From assembly GCF_014652855.1 (NCBI RefSeq), contig NZ_BMZP01000024.1, positions 1 to 60,256 of the forward strand: a DNA stretch of 60,256 bases. The letters are read 5' to 3'. A program made the position numbers and the translations under genes. Position 1 is the first letter of the stretch. Each line of letters begins with the position of its first letter. This DNA is from Novosphingobium pokkalii (lineage in GTDB: Bacteria > Pseudomonadota > Alphaproteobacteria > Sphingomonadales > Sphingomonadaceae). Under the pieces are notes generated by a model. It saw only the letters and a list, made by a program, of their open reading frames with translations, searched no databases and was not told the origin of the DNA. Of the stretch, positions 31,748 through 40,820 are shown piece by piece.

Positions 31748-32875
31748 CTACCCCGCCAGCAGATCCGCGATCCGCGCTGCCGAATGCCCATCGCCGAACG
31801 GATTGTGGGCGCGGGCCATGGCGGCATGGGCGGCGGGATTGTCGAGCAACGTCGTCGCCTCGGCCACGATGCGCGCGGCATCGGTGCCCACCAGCCGGGC
31901 AGTGCCGGCCGCCACGCCTTCGGGCCGTTCGGTGGTTTCGCGCATGACCAGCACCGGCTTGCCCAGCGCCGGGGCTTCTTCCTGCACGCCGCCGCTGTCG
32001 GTCAGCATGATGTCGCTGATGGCCAGCAGGCGGGCGAAGTGGGGATAGTCCAGCGGCTCGATCAGGGCGACGTTGGGCAGGCCGGCCAAGGCGGCATCCA
32101 TCACGGCACGCACGTTGGGGTTGGGATGGACGGGGAAAATCAGCGCCACGTCGGGCCGCTGGGCCAGGGTGCGGATCGCCTCGGCAATCGCTTCCAGCCC
32201 GCCGCCGAAGTTTTCGCGCCGGTGGCTGGTCACGCCGATCAGGCGCTTGCCGGCAAAGCGGGCCTCCAGATTGGCCAGGCCGCTGGCCAGCGCGGGCTGC
32301 GCGGCGATCCGGTCGGTCACCCAGTGCAGCGCATCGATCACGGTGTTGCCGGTGACGTGGATCCTGGCGGGATCGACGTTTTCGGCGCGCAGCGCGGCGG
32401 CGGCGGTTTCGGTGGGGGCGAAATGCAGCGCGGCGATCGTGCCGATGATCTTGCGGTTCACCTCTTCGGGCCAGGGGTGATAGATGTTGTGGCTGCGCAG
32501 GCCCGCCTCGACATGGGCCACCGCGATTTTGCGGTAATAGGCCGCCAGCGCGCCGGCCATGGCCGTGGCCGTATCGCCCTGGACAACCACCCAGTCGGGC
32601 TTTTCCGCGTCCAGCACTTTGCCGATTTCGGTGAGCAGCGCGGCGGTCAGCCCGTCGAGCGTCTGGTTGGGGCGCATCAGATCGAGATCGTGATCCGGCA
32701 CGATGCCGGCAATCGCCAGAACCTGATCGAGCATGCCGCGATGCTGCGCGGTGACGCAGGTGACCACGCGAAAACGCCCGTCGGCGCGCAGCGCGTGGAC
32801 CACGGGGAACATCTTGATGGCCTCGGGCCGGGTGCCGAAGACGAGAAGGATGGTTTGGGGCGCGCGCTGGGTCAT
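31748..32875 (-). CDS. wecB: Non-hydrolysing UDP-N-acetylglucosamine 2-epimerase
   Basis: A 375-residue GT-B-fold enzyme making UDP-ManNAc from UDP-GlcNAc for surface polysaccharide. Family stretches: FGTRPEAIKMFPVV, VQGDTATAMAGALAAYY, HVEAGLRSHNIYHPWPEEVNR, VTSHRRENFGG and LTDSGGVQEEAPALGKPVLV. ATG at 32873-32875 gives MTQRAPQTILLVFGTRP. No glycosyltransferase genes flank it, so the polymer it serves is unknown. Confidence 0.94.
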   Translation of the reverse strand: MTQRAPQTILLVFGTRPEAIKMFPVVHALRADGRFRVVTCVTAQHRGMLDQVLAIAGIVPDHDLDLMRPNQTLDGLTAALLTEIGKVLDAEKPDWVVVQGDTATAMAGALAAYYRKIAVAHVEAGLRSHNIYHPWPEEVNRKIIGTIAALHFAPTETAAAALRAENVDPARIHVTGNTVIDALHWVTDRIAAQPALASGLANLEARFAGKRLIGVTSHRRENFGGGLEAIAEAIRTLAQRPDVALIFPVHPNPNVRAVMDAALAGLPNVALIEPLDYPHFARLLAISDIMLTDSGGVQEEAPALGKPVLVMRETTERPEGVAAGTARLVGTDAARIVAEATTLLDNPAAHAAMARAHNPFGDGHSAARIADLLAG

Positions 32876-32933
32876 GGCCCCTGCCTTATAGCGCGAATGT
32901 TAAGCCCCGGATAAGGGGCGAGACTTAGGGGAA

Positions 32934-32974
32934 ATATCGGTTCCGGAGCGATAGGAAGACCGGAACCGATTTTC
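32934..32974 (-). terminator. Hairpin downstream of the UbiH-type gene
   Basis: ATCGGTTCCGG (32935-32945) and CCGGAACCGAT (32964-32974) form a perfect 11-bp inverted repeat. On the minus strand it lies 17 bp beyond the hydroxylase stop and is followed by a short ATTT stretch. The weak T-run makes it a probable rather than certain terminator. It would also separate the wecB promoter from upstream transcription. Confidence 0.55.
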
Positions 32975-32990
32975 GAGGCGGCGCCGCCCT

Positions 32991-34226
32991 TCAGGCCTTG
33001 AGCAGTTCGGGCAGCTTTCCGCTCATGCCCCGCGCTTCGTCCATGAACCAGCGCTTGAGCGTGGGCAGGCGCTGCACCCCGGCCATGCCGAAGCGGCGGA
33101 CCATACTGGGCAGGCGGCCGCGCAGCCCGAACAGGCGGGTCAGCACGTCGGTTGCCGCCGCGACCATGAAGGTATCGGCCGCGCGCCAGCGTTCATAGCG
33201 GGCGAGCAGTTGCGCATCGCCTGGCTCCAGCCCCAGCCGCGCGCCTTCGGCCAGCACTTCGACCAGCGCCGCCACATCGCGCAGGCCCACGTTCAGGCCC
33301 TGTCCGGCGATCGGATGCATCCCGTGCGCGGCATCGCCCACCAGCGCGAGGCGATGATCGACGACCTTGGCGGTGTGGTGGAAGTTGAGCGGATAGGACG
33401 AGCGCGGGCCATTGAGCGCGATCTTGCCGAACACGCCGCCCATGCGCTTTTCCACTTCGGCGAGGAACGCCGTCTCGCCCAGCGCGAGCACCCCGGCGGC
33501 ATCCTTTTCCGCCACGGTCCACACCAGCGCGCTGCGATGGGTGCCATCGGCCTCGTCCAGCAGCGGCAGCAGGGCAAAGGGACCGGCGGGATAGAAGATT
33601 TCCCAGGCAGTGTTTTCGTGGCTGCGTTCGTGAGTCAGCCCGGCAATGATCGCGCGGTGGCCATAGTCCCAGCGCGCGGGGGTGAAGCCGGCTTCATCGC
33701 GCGTCGGGCTGCGGCGCCCTTCGGCGGCCACCAGCAGGCTGCCTTTCAGCACGCGGCCATCGGCCAGCGTCACCGCCACGCCATGCTCGCCGCGTTCGCG
33801 CGTGGCGACCTGGGCGTTGGGCAGGAACGTGATCAGGCTTTCGCGCGCGGCCACATCGTACATCGCCATGCGCAAGTCGCGGTTGGCATACATGCGGCCG
33901 AGCGAGCCATCCTCGGCGCCGGGGCGGAAATCGATGCGCCCTGGCTTCAGGCTGTCGGTGACGGCAATGGCATCGATCGGGCAGCCCTTGGGCGCCAGCG
34001 CTTCTGCCATGCCGAGGTTGGTGTAGAGATTCCAACTGGCGGTGGAAATGGCCGAAGCGCGCCCGTCGAAACCTTCGGCGGTCTGCGCCGCCGGATCGGA
34101 GGAATCGACCACCAGGCTCGACAGGCCCTGCTTGGCAAGGCCGATCGCCAGCGTCATGCCGACCAGGCCACCGCCCAGGATCACCACGTCGCCCGCCAGA
34201 CTCTGTTCCGCCGCCACGTTGCTCAT
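32991..34226 (-). CDS. UbiH/UbiF/Coq6-family FAD-dependent hydroxylase
   Basis: A 411-residue flavoprotein monooxygenase for ubiquinone ring hydroxylation. It has an N-terminal FAD motif VVILGGGLVGMTLAIGLAKQ, a DG motif in VAAEGRRSPTRDEAG, and the FAD-ribityl motif LVGDAAHGMHPIAGQGLNVG, the family signature. Which ring carbon it hydroxylates cannot be told from sequence. Its ATG (34224-34226) overlaps the alkaline phosphatase stop, so the two are co-transcribed. Confidence 0.9.
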   Translation of the reverse strand: MSNVAAEQSLAGDVVILGGGLVGMTLAIGLAKQGLSSLVVDSSDPAAQTAEGFDGRASAISTASWNLYTNLGMAEALAPKGCPIDAIAVTDSLKPGRIDFRPGAEDGSLGRMYANRDLRMAMYDVAARESLITFLPNAQVATRERGEHGVAVTLADGRVLKGSLLVAAEGRRSPTRDEAGFTPARWDYGHRAIIAGLTHERSHENTAWEIFYPAGPFALLPLLDEADGTHRSALVWTVAEKDAAGVLALGETAFLAEVEKRMGGVFGKIALNGPRSSYPLNFHHTAKVVDHRLALVGDAAHGMHPIAGQGLNVGLRDVAALVEVLAEGARLGLEPGDAQLLARYERWRAADTFMVAAATDVLTRLFGLRGRLPSMVRRFGMAGVQRLPTLKRWFMDEARGMSGKLPELLKA

Positions 34227-35905
34227 CACTTCACTCCACAGGTGCTGCCCGGCCCGGAATCGAGATCGAGGCAGCGACCGTCATAGGCGCCTTGCGGCAC
34301 CGGCAAATTGATCCATGCCGAAAGGGTGGGGGCAATGTCCACCGTTTCCACCGCCGAAGGCTGTTCAAACCCGGCCATGCCCTTGCGCCAGAACAGGATC
34401 GGCACGCGACGATCATAGTCCCACGGCGAGCCATGGGTGGCGACATAGCCCGGCCCCGGCTGCGGCAGGGCCATCACGCCGCGGTTGAGCAGGACCACGA
34501 AATCGCCCGAGCGCGGCGCATAGAACGAAGCACGCGCGCGCTGGATCAGTGTCCAGGTTTCGGGCGAGCCGGTCGGCATCGGCGTGGCGGCCAGTTCCGC
34601 GGCGGTGAACACGGCGGCCACCTGGGGATGGCTGGCCAGCACCGCGCGCGCTGCTTCCACCACGCGGGCCTTGTCGGCGGGGGGCAGATCGGCCTTGACC
34701 CAGAAATCGCCGGCCGCGCCATCGCCCAGGATCAGGCCTTGCGCCGGCAGGCCGGTGCGGGCCGCCACCGCCGCGCTCAGCGCCTTGGGCAGCAGCGCGG
34801 CGTCGGCCCGCGCCACCTGCGGCATGGCTGCGCGGTTCTGCCGCTCGGGCATGTCGAACCCGCCGTGATCGGCCGAGAGCACCACGCCATAATCGATCCC
34901 GCGCGCATCGAGCGCGGCAAAGAACGCGCCCAGTGCCTGGTCCACGGTGGCAAGCTGGAGGCACATTTCGGGGCCTTGTGTGCCGGTTGCGTGGCCGACA
35001 TAGTCGGTCGCCGAAAGGCTGACCGCGAGCATGTCGGGCGCGGCGCCCTTGCCCAGCTTCATCGCGTCGACCAGCTTGAGCGCGAGATCGAGCGTCGCCT
35101 GGTCCAGCCGGGGCGAGGCGCGGAACGCGGTGGCATCGCCCGCCGCCAGGGCGAAGTGCCCTGTGCCGACAGTCGCGCTGCCGGCCTGGATCGCGCCTTC
35201 GCGCGGGGCGCAGAACGCGGGCAGGGGCAGGGCCGGCGCGCCCTTGGCCAAGAGCTTGGCCACGGCAGCGTTCTCGGCGCGCGCGGCGGGAACATCGCTG
35301 CGGCCGTCCAGCGTGACAAAGCCGTTGTTCTTCCACCACCAGACCTGGTCGATCACGTGGCCGCCCATCATCAGCGCGGCGCGGTCCTTGCCCGAAACCG
35401 CCACGTTGCGCGCGGCAGGCCAGTGCTGCTTCATCCGCTCGCCCAGCGTGGGCACGAGCAGGTGGCCAACGCTCGCCACATAGTCCTTGGGATCGGCGGC
35501 GGCGCGGGTTTCATCCTCCGCGCAATAGACTTCCTTCTTGGGCCGCGCGACCGACTGGTCGATCCAGGTGTTGGCGATGATGCCGGTGTGGGCCGGGCGG
35601 TTGCCGGTCAGCAGGGTGGAATGGCCTGGGCAGGTTTCGGTGGCGGCATGGCTTTGATAGCCGGCGGGGAATACCGCGCCGGTCGCCAGTCGCGCCAGGC
35701 CGCCGGTGAAATGGCTGCGATATTCGGCAAAGAGATCGGCCGAGAACTGGTCCATCGCCAGGGCAATGAGCAGGCGCGGCGGGGCCGGCTCGGACGCAGC
35801 CGTGGCTGGCGCTGGCGCTGCCGAGGCTGCGGCCGGCGCCCCGATCGACAGGGCAGCAGCCGCGATGGCGGCAAGGGCGGGGGAGAGAGCCGAAGTGTAT
35901 CGCAT
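34226..35905 (-). CDS. Secreted alkaline phosphatase, PafA/Sphingomonas SPAP type
   Basis: A 559-residue exported phosphomonoesterase with a signal peptide (cleavage near AAASAAPA). Threonine in ATETCPGHSTLLTG is the likely nucleophile, as in SPAP and PafA, instead of the serine of PhoA. Asparagine in GIIANTWID and the ADHGG and ATHGSPWDYDRRVP segments fit the two-metal site. It releases phosphate from a wide range of monoesters in the periplasm. No PHO box was recognised upstream. It is transcribed with the UbiH-type gene by overlap, an association without obvious function. Confidence 0.9.
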   Translation of the reverse strand: MRYTSALSPALAAIAAAALSIGAPAAASAAPAPATAASEPAPPRLLIALAMDQFSADLFAEYRSHFTGGLARLATGAVFPAGYQSHAATETCPGHSTLLTGNRPAHTGIIANTWIDQSVARPKKEVYCAEDETRAAADPKDYVASVGHLLVPTLGERMKQHWPAARNVAVSGKDRAALMMGGHVIDQVWWWKNNGFVTLDGRSDVPAARAENAAVAKLLAKGAPALPLPAFCAPREGAIQAGSATVGTGHFALAAGDATAFRASPRLDQATLDLALKLVDAMKLGKGAAPDMLAVSLSATDYVGHATGTQGPEMCLQLATVDQALGAFFAALDARGIDYGVVLSADHGGFDMPERQNRAAMPQVARADAALLPKALSAAVAARTGLPAQGLILGDGAAGDFWVKADLPPADKARVVEAARAVLASHPQVAAVFTAAELAATPMPTGSPETWTLIQRARASFYAPRSGDFVVLLNRGVMALPQPGPGYVATHGSPWDYDRRVPILFWRKGMAGFEQPSAVETVDIAPTLSAWINLPVPQGAYDGRCLDLDSGPGSTCGVK

Positions 35906-36048
35906 GGAGAAACCTCAAACGAGATGCCGCGCGCCTTGTCTATCCGCCCCTTGGGCCATTTCCCAAGGGGTGTTCTGGACGGCGCCGGCCGTGTGCCGTA
36001 CAGCGCCGGGGCGAATGGCCGATCCTCGGCGCCGGAAACGGAGAGCGT

Positions 36049-38172
36049 GTGCCCCTGCTACAGCGGTTCTGGAACAGCCTGACGGGCGCCCCGGCGCGTC
36101 TAGCCCTGCCATTGCGCGTGATTGTTGCAGTCTTGTGGCTGGGCGTCCTGACGCTGGTTGGTCCCGCCACGGCCACGGCCCAGGCCGCGCCGCATATCCG
36201 CGCCACGCTGCTGGCCGAAGGGCCGGCACTGCCGGGCCAGACCGTCACCATGGCCGTGCTGATGGAGCCGGAAGCGGGCTGGCATGGCTATTGGAGCAAT
36301 CCCGGCGATGCCGGGCTGCCGCTGTCGCTCGACTGGACTCTGCCGCCCGGCGCCAAGGCGGGCGAACTGCAATTCCCCGTGCCGCAGACCCTGATCGTGC
36401 AGGGCCTGATGAACCATGTCTATGAGCAGGCCTATGCGGTGCTGGTGCCGGTGACGCTGCCTGCCGATGCCCGCGTGGGCAGCACGCTGCCGGTCAGCGC
36501 CAGGGCGCAATGGCTGGCCTGCACCGCGCAGATCTGCGTGCCCGAACGGGCCAGCTTGATGGGCACGATCACCGTCGGCAGTGGCCCGAAGGACACCCGC
36601 TTCGCCGCCTGGCGCGCCGCCCTGCCGGCGCGGCTCGACCAGCCTGGCCGGTTTGAAGCGACGCCCACAGGCCTGGCCCTCGCCATTCCCTTTCCGGCCA
36701 GCGCGCAAGTGCGTGATCCGCATTTCTTCATCGCCGCCCAGGGCCTGGTTGATTATGCCGCGCCGCAGGCGTTCCGCCGCAAGGGCGATTGGCTGATCGT
36801 GGAGCTCGCGCGCGCGAAAGGCGCCATGGCCGAACATCCGCAAAGTGTTTCGGGCGTGCTCTCGCTGGGTGCTGGGGCCGGAGGCCTGGCCATCACCGCC
36901 TCGCCGGGCATGGTGCCCAAGGGCGGGACGCCGCTCTCTGGCGGCACGCAGACTGCGTTTTCGTGGCGCACGCTGGCCTTGGCCATGCTCGGCGCGCTGG
37001 CGGGTGGCCTGATTCTCAATGTCATGCCCTGCGTCTTTCCGATTCTCAGCCTGAAAGCCATGGCCCTGGCGCGCGGCAACAGCCGCCATGCGCGGGCCGA
37101 AGGCGTCGCCTACAGCGCCGGGGTGATCCTGGCCTGCCTGGCACTGGGCGCGGCCCTGCTGGCGCTGCGCGCGGGCGGGGCGCAAGTGGGCTGGGCCTTC
37201 CAGTTGCAGAACCCCGGCGTGGTCGCGCTGCTGGTCCTCCTGGCCACGGCGATCACGGCGAATTTTGCCGGGCTGTTCGAGCTGCCCGGGCTTTCGGTGT
37301 CGCGCAGCGGCGCCAGCGCGGGCACGGTGGGCGGTGCGTTCGGCACCGGGCTGCTGGCGGCCTTCGTCGCCACCCCGTGCACCGGGCCGTTCATGGCGGC
37401 GGCCATGGGCGTGGCGCTGGTCCTGCCGCCGGTAGCCGGGCTGGCGGTGTTTGCCGCGCTGGGCCTGGGGCTGGCGCTGCCGTTTCTGCTGATCGGCTTT
37501 GTCCCACCGCTGCGCCGCCTGCTGCCGCGCCCCGGCGCCTGGATGGATCGTTTCCGCCGCGCCATGGCCGTGCCGATGGGGCTGACGGTCGTGGCCCTGC
37601 TGTGGCTGGCCTGGCGCCAGGGCGGCTGGGCCCTGATGGGCGCTGCGCTGGCGCTGGCGCTGGTGCTGCTGGCGGTGCTGGTCGTGGTGGAGCGGCAGCG
37701 CCGCCAGGGCTGCCGCGTGGTCGCCTGGCTGGCGCCGGTGACCCTGGCGCTGGTTGCCGCCGCCCTGCTCGGCGCGCCGCGCCTTGCCGCGCGCCCGGCG
37801 GCCGAAAGCGCCGGCCTGCCCGGCACCGTGCCGTTCAGCCAGGCCGCGCTCGACCGCGCGCGGGCCAGCGGCAAGCCGGTGTTCCTCTATTTCACCGCCG
37901 ATTGGTGCCTGTCGTGCAAGGTCAACGAAAGCGTCGCGATCGATCGCGAGGCCACCGCCAAGGCCTTTGCCAAGGCCGGGGTGCAGGTGATCGTGGGCGA
38001 CTGGACCCGTGCCGATCCGGCGATCACCAGCTTCCTCACCATCCAGGGCGCCGCCGGCGTGCCGCTCTACCTGTGGTATGCCCCGGGCGCCGCCACACCC
38101 GCCAAGCTGCCCCAGGTGCTTACCCCGCAGACCCTGCCAGACCTCGCCGCACGCGCCCAACAAGGGAGTTGA
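36049..38172 (+). CDS. dsbD: Thiol:disulfide interchange protein DsbD family
   Basis: A 707-residue protein. A signal/anchor is followed by a periplasmic DsbD-alpha-like domain (to about residue 300). A membrane domain has eight helices with the redox cysteines in VMPCVFPILS and FVATPCTGPFM. The C-terminal thioredoxin domain has FTADWCLSCKVNE. It passes electrons from cytoplasmic thioredoxin to periplasmic thiols. The start is GTG 36049, preceded by GGAGAG. It ends 37 bp before the truncated tRNA-Gly and is the last ancestral gene before the island. Confidence 0.92.
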   Translation: MPLLQRFWNSLTGAPARLALPLRVIVAVLWLGVLTLVGPATATAQAAPHIRATLLAEGPALPGQTVTMAVLMEPEAGWHGYWSNPGDAGLPLSLDWTLPPGAKAGELQFPVPQTLIVQGLMNHVYEQAYAVLVPVTLPADARVGSTLPVSARAQWLACTAQICVPERASLMGTITVGSGPKDTRFAAWRAALPARLDQPGRFEATPTGLALAIPFPASAQVRDPHFFIAAQGLVDYAAPQAFRRKGDWLIVELARAKGAMAEHPQSVSGVLSLGAGAGGLAITASPGMVPKGGTPLSGGTQTAFSWRTLALAMLGALAGGLILNVMPCVFPILSLKAMALARGNSRHARAEGVAYSAGVILACLALGAALLALRAGGAQVGWAFQLQNPGVVALLVLLATAITANFAGLFELPGLSVSRSGASAGTVGGAFGTGLLAAFVATPCTGPFMAAAMGVALVLPPVAGLAVFAALGLGLALPFLLIGFVPPLRRLLPRPGAWMDRFRRAMAVPMGLTVVALLWLAWRQGGWALMGAALALALVLLAVLVVVERQRRQGCRVVAWLAPVTLALVAAALLGAPRLAARPAAESAGLPGTVPFSQAALDRARASGKPVFLYFTADWCLSCKVNESVAIDREATAKAFAKAGVQVIVGDWTRADPAITSFLTIQGAAGVPLYLWYAPGAATPAKLPQVLTPQTLPDLAARAQQGS

Positions 38173-38197
38173 CCGCCCCGCCCCCCTGTGGCAATCG
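38169..38197 (+). promoter_or_regulatory. Likely original tRNA-Gly promoter, now feeding the truncated tRNA
   Basis: TTGACC at 38169-38174 and CAATCG at 38192-38197, 17 bp apart, end about 12 bp before the 5' tRNA fragment. The -10 match is weak. Confidence 0.4.
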
Positions 38198-38209
38198 CGC
38201 CCCACCCGA

Positions 38210-38250
38210 GCGGGTGTAGCTCAATGGTAGAGCAGCAGCTTCCCAAGCTG
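38210..38250 (+). pseudogene. Truncated tRNA-Gly (5' half), left attachment site of the island
   Basis: These 41 bases are identical to the first 41 bases of the intact tRNA-Gly(CCC) at 58478-58518, from the acceptor 5' strand through the anticodon loop and 3' anticodon stem (to AAGCTG). The sequence then departs (TGAGGTTTGG instead of AATACGAGGG), so no T-arm or 3' acceptor strand is left. The repeat defines attL/attR and places the crossover within this segment, most likely in the anticodon arm. Confidence 0.92.
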
Positions 38251-38546
38251 TGAGGTTTGGCTGTTTTTCGCCATTCTTGCTGTAAAACGGCCGATTTCAG
38301 CCTCTTGTAGTATCAATGACTTGCGCGAAGGCCGTAAAAACGGTCTTCCGAAAATATGACCCTGGAACCAAGCGGTTATGGGACATTTGTTTGTTGCAAC
38401 TGTTGCAGCGCTCCGCCTTCATCTGCACTGCGCGACCTCCCGGCAGAGACGGGCAACTGCTTCGCCCATCGAACCTTCTGTTTACCTATGGTGGCTACCT
38501 CTCCGAGCACCCATTCATGGGGCGAAAGTATCGGGGATGATATTTT

Positions 38547-39209
38547 ATGGGGCGACCGAAGCGCCACAGCGGCGGACATGCTATTCGGAATGCCCATGAG
38601 CTTTACCGTCAATCCGTTGAGAACGGCGCGCCTGATTACACGTATGTAGCTCTGGCGATTGGTGCCGCCCCCCACGCACCGCCGAGTTGGGCCATCATGG
38701 AATGTATCGCGCTGCGTCGCCAGCACGAGTTGGTGCCTGCACGAGGTAATCTGAACGACATTCCGGACATTCTTGATGACATTGTCCGCTACTACGATCA
38801 GAAACAACGCGACTTCGAAGCCTCCGACCCGGAGGGATACCGGGCGCTTGGGCGATACCGCGCCCCATCCTTGCGATCTGCTATACTGGACGTCTTGCGT
38901 GTCACAGGGCGACGGCGCGAACTCGCCAACTCTGCCAATGACGATTGGTTTCGCGATATTCGCGAGGCATGGGAATGGGAGCAGTTGCACGATCTTGTGC
39001 CCGGCAGTTTCATGGAACTGGATGAGGGCGACATCACCGAGGATGAACGAAAGCTCAAAACCACATCCCGGATCGAGCGTGTGCTGATGCAGCGTTTGGC
39101 TGCTGAAAACGGCGATCCCGAAGATACGGCGACTTGGGCATGGGTCACGTCAGAGTTGATCCGGGCGAGCGATGTCAAGGAAGCGCGGTCCACCCTGCCG
39201 AAATCGTGA
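38547..39209 (+). CDS. Island protein of unknown function, 220 residues
   Basis: I do not recognise a family. The protein starts MGRPKRHSGGHAIRNAHELY, is mixed charged, has no signal peptide or membrane helix, and contains an acidic C-terminal third (SFMELDEGDITEDERK). GGGG lies about 10 bases upstream of the ATG. It is the first gene inside the left attachment site and lies 85 bp before the AlpA-like gene on the same strand, so it may be expressed with AlpA and RT1. Its base composition is closer to the RT genes than to the chromosome. Confidence 0.65.
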   Translation: MGRPKRHSGGHAIRNAHELYRQSVENGAPDYTYVALAIGAAPHAPPSWAIMECIALRRQHELVPARGNLNDIPDILDDIVRYYDQKQRDFEASDPEGYRALGRYRAPSLRSAILDVLRVTGRRRELANSANDDWFRDIREAWEWEQLHDLVPGSFMELDEGDITEDERKLKTTSRIERVLMQRLAAENGDPEDTATWAWVTSELIRASDVKEARSTLPKS

Positions 39210-39294
39210 TTTTTACGGGCCCATTGTGATCATGGGTTTGGGTCGCTGGGTTCGCCAAAACGTCGCCATCAGCCACATAGTGATTGAGGGTGAC

Positions 39295-39513
39295 ATGACA
39301 ACACAAATCGAACAGCCGATGACAAGCCAAGAGGTTTGCAGCCTTCTCGGCATTTCTCGCCGCACGTTGCACCGCTGGCGGCGACTTCGGAAAGGCCCAC
39401 CTGCGATCAAGGTCGGGCGAGCAGTGGTTTACCGCCGCGAGGCGGTCGAACGCTGGTTGGTGGCCCAAGAAAGCGATGCTGGTCGTGGTGCAACCGTTGC
39501 AGGGAGGCACTGA
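39295..39513 (+). CDS. AlpA-like helix-turn-helix regulator / excisionase-type protein
   Basis: A 72-residue MerR/HTH_17-type DNA-binding protein: TSQEVCSLLGISRRTLHRWR, then RKGPPAIKVGRAVVYRREAVERWL. This is the usual layout of AlpA and of excisionase-like factors. GAGGG precedes the ATG at 39295, which I prefer to the longer open frame. In a circular form of the island it would lie about 1.2 kb from the integrase, a common arrangement for controlling excision. Its stop overlaps the RT1 start (TGATG), so RT1 translation is coupled to it. Confidence 0.85.
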   Translation: MTTQIEQPMTSQEVCSLLGISRRTLHRWRRLRKGPPAIKVGRAVVYRREAVERWLVAQESDAGRGATVAGRH

Positions 39514-40652
39514 TGGCCATTGCAACCTATCGGCGTTATCGCCGTCGTCTCCTTGCCACCATCGCCCGGCATGCCGCTATGGCCGACCGAAGTGAAATTG
39601 CCGCCGCACAACTAGAACGTGAGAAGGAACGGTATCTGCTGTCTCATGCAGTGCAGGCAGCGATCTTCTATGACATATGGCGGGATCGGTTCGGTCTGGA
39701 AGAAGCGCAGCAAAGGCTGGCGCAGGCAGAGCGGATGCCCCGCTGGCCGCATCGGTATCAGATGTTCGACCCACAGACCGTGACGTTCTTCAACAAGCCT
39801 CGGACCACCGAAGGCTTCCGCAAAATCTGCCAGTTCACAATGGTTGAGGCGATGTGGCACGAAATGGCCCGCGATCTCATTGTGGCCCAACATCAACCCC
39901 GGCCCCATATCGGGGATTGGAAGGGGCGTGGTCGTGACCGGCAGATCGACGGTATCAATGCGATGCTGGCTTCATCCCGGCAGGCCGTGGTCTCCGCGGA
40001 CGTGGTCAGCGCCTTCGCCAGCGTCAACATCGACGCTGTTTACGATCTTCAACACCTGCTGCCTGAACAGTTGATCCGCAGGGCAATTGACTACAGGACA
40101 CATCGGTTCATGCGTAGGGAGCGAAGCGAGTATGCCCACGACATACACAGGGCTACTTGTAATGGTCATCATGACGATCTCGAAAGGTCCCCGTCCGGTC
40201 TTATGGAGGGTTCCCCCGTGTCAAATGCGATCTTCTCGGTGTTGATGGATGATTTGGCTGATCACGTAGGAGAAGGCATTCAAACCTTCGTTTACTGTGA
40301 CAACATCGTCTTGATTGCACCGTCAATGTCGCTCGCCCTGCGGGCACAGGAAGCCCTTGCTCGGTATCTTTCCGGGCACCGAGCGGGGCCGTTTGAGATG
40401 CGCAGTTGCGTGACCAGCGTAATAGACGGATTTGAGCACGTCGGATACCAACTGCGAAAACGACCTCGGGCGCGGACCATAGTTGGACCGTCGCTGGTTG
40501 GCTGGAAACGACTGGTGGATCGCATATTCGAAGGGCGGGGTGCTACCGAAACGGCGCAGTGGATGTCAGCATCTTATAGCCGCACCACGCCGCAAGCATG
40601 GGCCGAATTTATGGATATGGCTCGCCACGCTTCAACCCGAACTACGGCATAA
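39513..40652 (+). CDS. Divergent reverse transcriptase (RT1) with Y-C-D-N active-site motif
   Basis: A 379-residue protein with recognisable RT motifs. A fingers region (FFNKPRTTEGFRKICQFTMV) leads to motif A AVVSADVVSAFASVN with its catalytic Asp. Motif B is GLMEGSPVSNAIFSVLMDDL and motif C TFVYCDNIVLIA. A motif E-like FEHVGYQLRKR comes before a short C-terminal segment. Motif C reads Y-C-D-N where nearly all RTs have Y-x-D-D; the first Asp is kept. A basic/coiled N-terminal segment of about 80 residues precedes the fingers. The ATG overlaps the AlpA stop, with AGGGAGG upstream. No maturase or endonuclease domain is present. It probably belongs among the prokaryotic defence-type RTs (Abi/UG/DRT), but the class cannot be assigned here. 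Confidence 0.82.
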   Translation: MAIATYRRYRRRLLATIARHAAMADRSEIAAAQLEREKERYLLSHAVQAAIFYDIWRDRFGLEEAQQRLAQAERMPRWPHRYQMFDPQTVTFFNKPRTTEGFRKICQFTMVEAMWHEMARDLIVAQHQPRPHIGDWKGRGRDRQIDGINAMLASSRQAVVSADVVSAFASVNIDAVYDLQHLLPEQLIRRAIDYRTHRFMRRERSEYAHDIHRATCNGHHDDLERSPSGLMEGSPVSNAIFSVLMDDLADHVGEGIQTFVYCDNIVLIAPSMSLALRAQEALARYLSGHRAGPFEMRSCVTSVIDGFEHVGYQLRKRPRARTIVGPSLVGWKRLVDRIFEGRGATETAQWMSASYSRTTPQAWAEFMDMARHASTRTTA

Positions 40653-40658
40653 CAACTT

Positions 40659-40689
40659 GGTCACCCTGACATTTGCCGTCAGGGTGACC
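40659..40689. other. Perfect 12-bp hairpin immediately after RT1
   Basis: GGTCACCCTGAC (40659-40670) and GTCAGGGTGACC (40678-40689) pair perfectly around the 7-nt loop ATTTGCC, starting six bases after the RT1 stop. No T-run follows, so it is not a standard terminator. A TGCAAC palindrome begins 10 bp later. The 168-bp gap to hsdM contains nothing else recognisable. Confidence 0.8.
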
Positions 40690-40820
40690 CACTGCCGTTG
40701 CAACCCGTTGCACCGTGCCAACAAAAGTTGATCCCGGTCGCCTTCCGACATAGACAGGCGTTGGCCCGGCCCCGACAACTCGCCTCGTGCGCGGGCACGG
40801 GCGGCGCATTTGGGGTGATG

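Noticed and set aside
38316..38540. Short open frame directly inside the left attachment site
   Set aside because: Cys/Arg-rich chance translation with no start signal; it spans a TGCAAC palindrome and hairpins.
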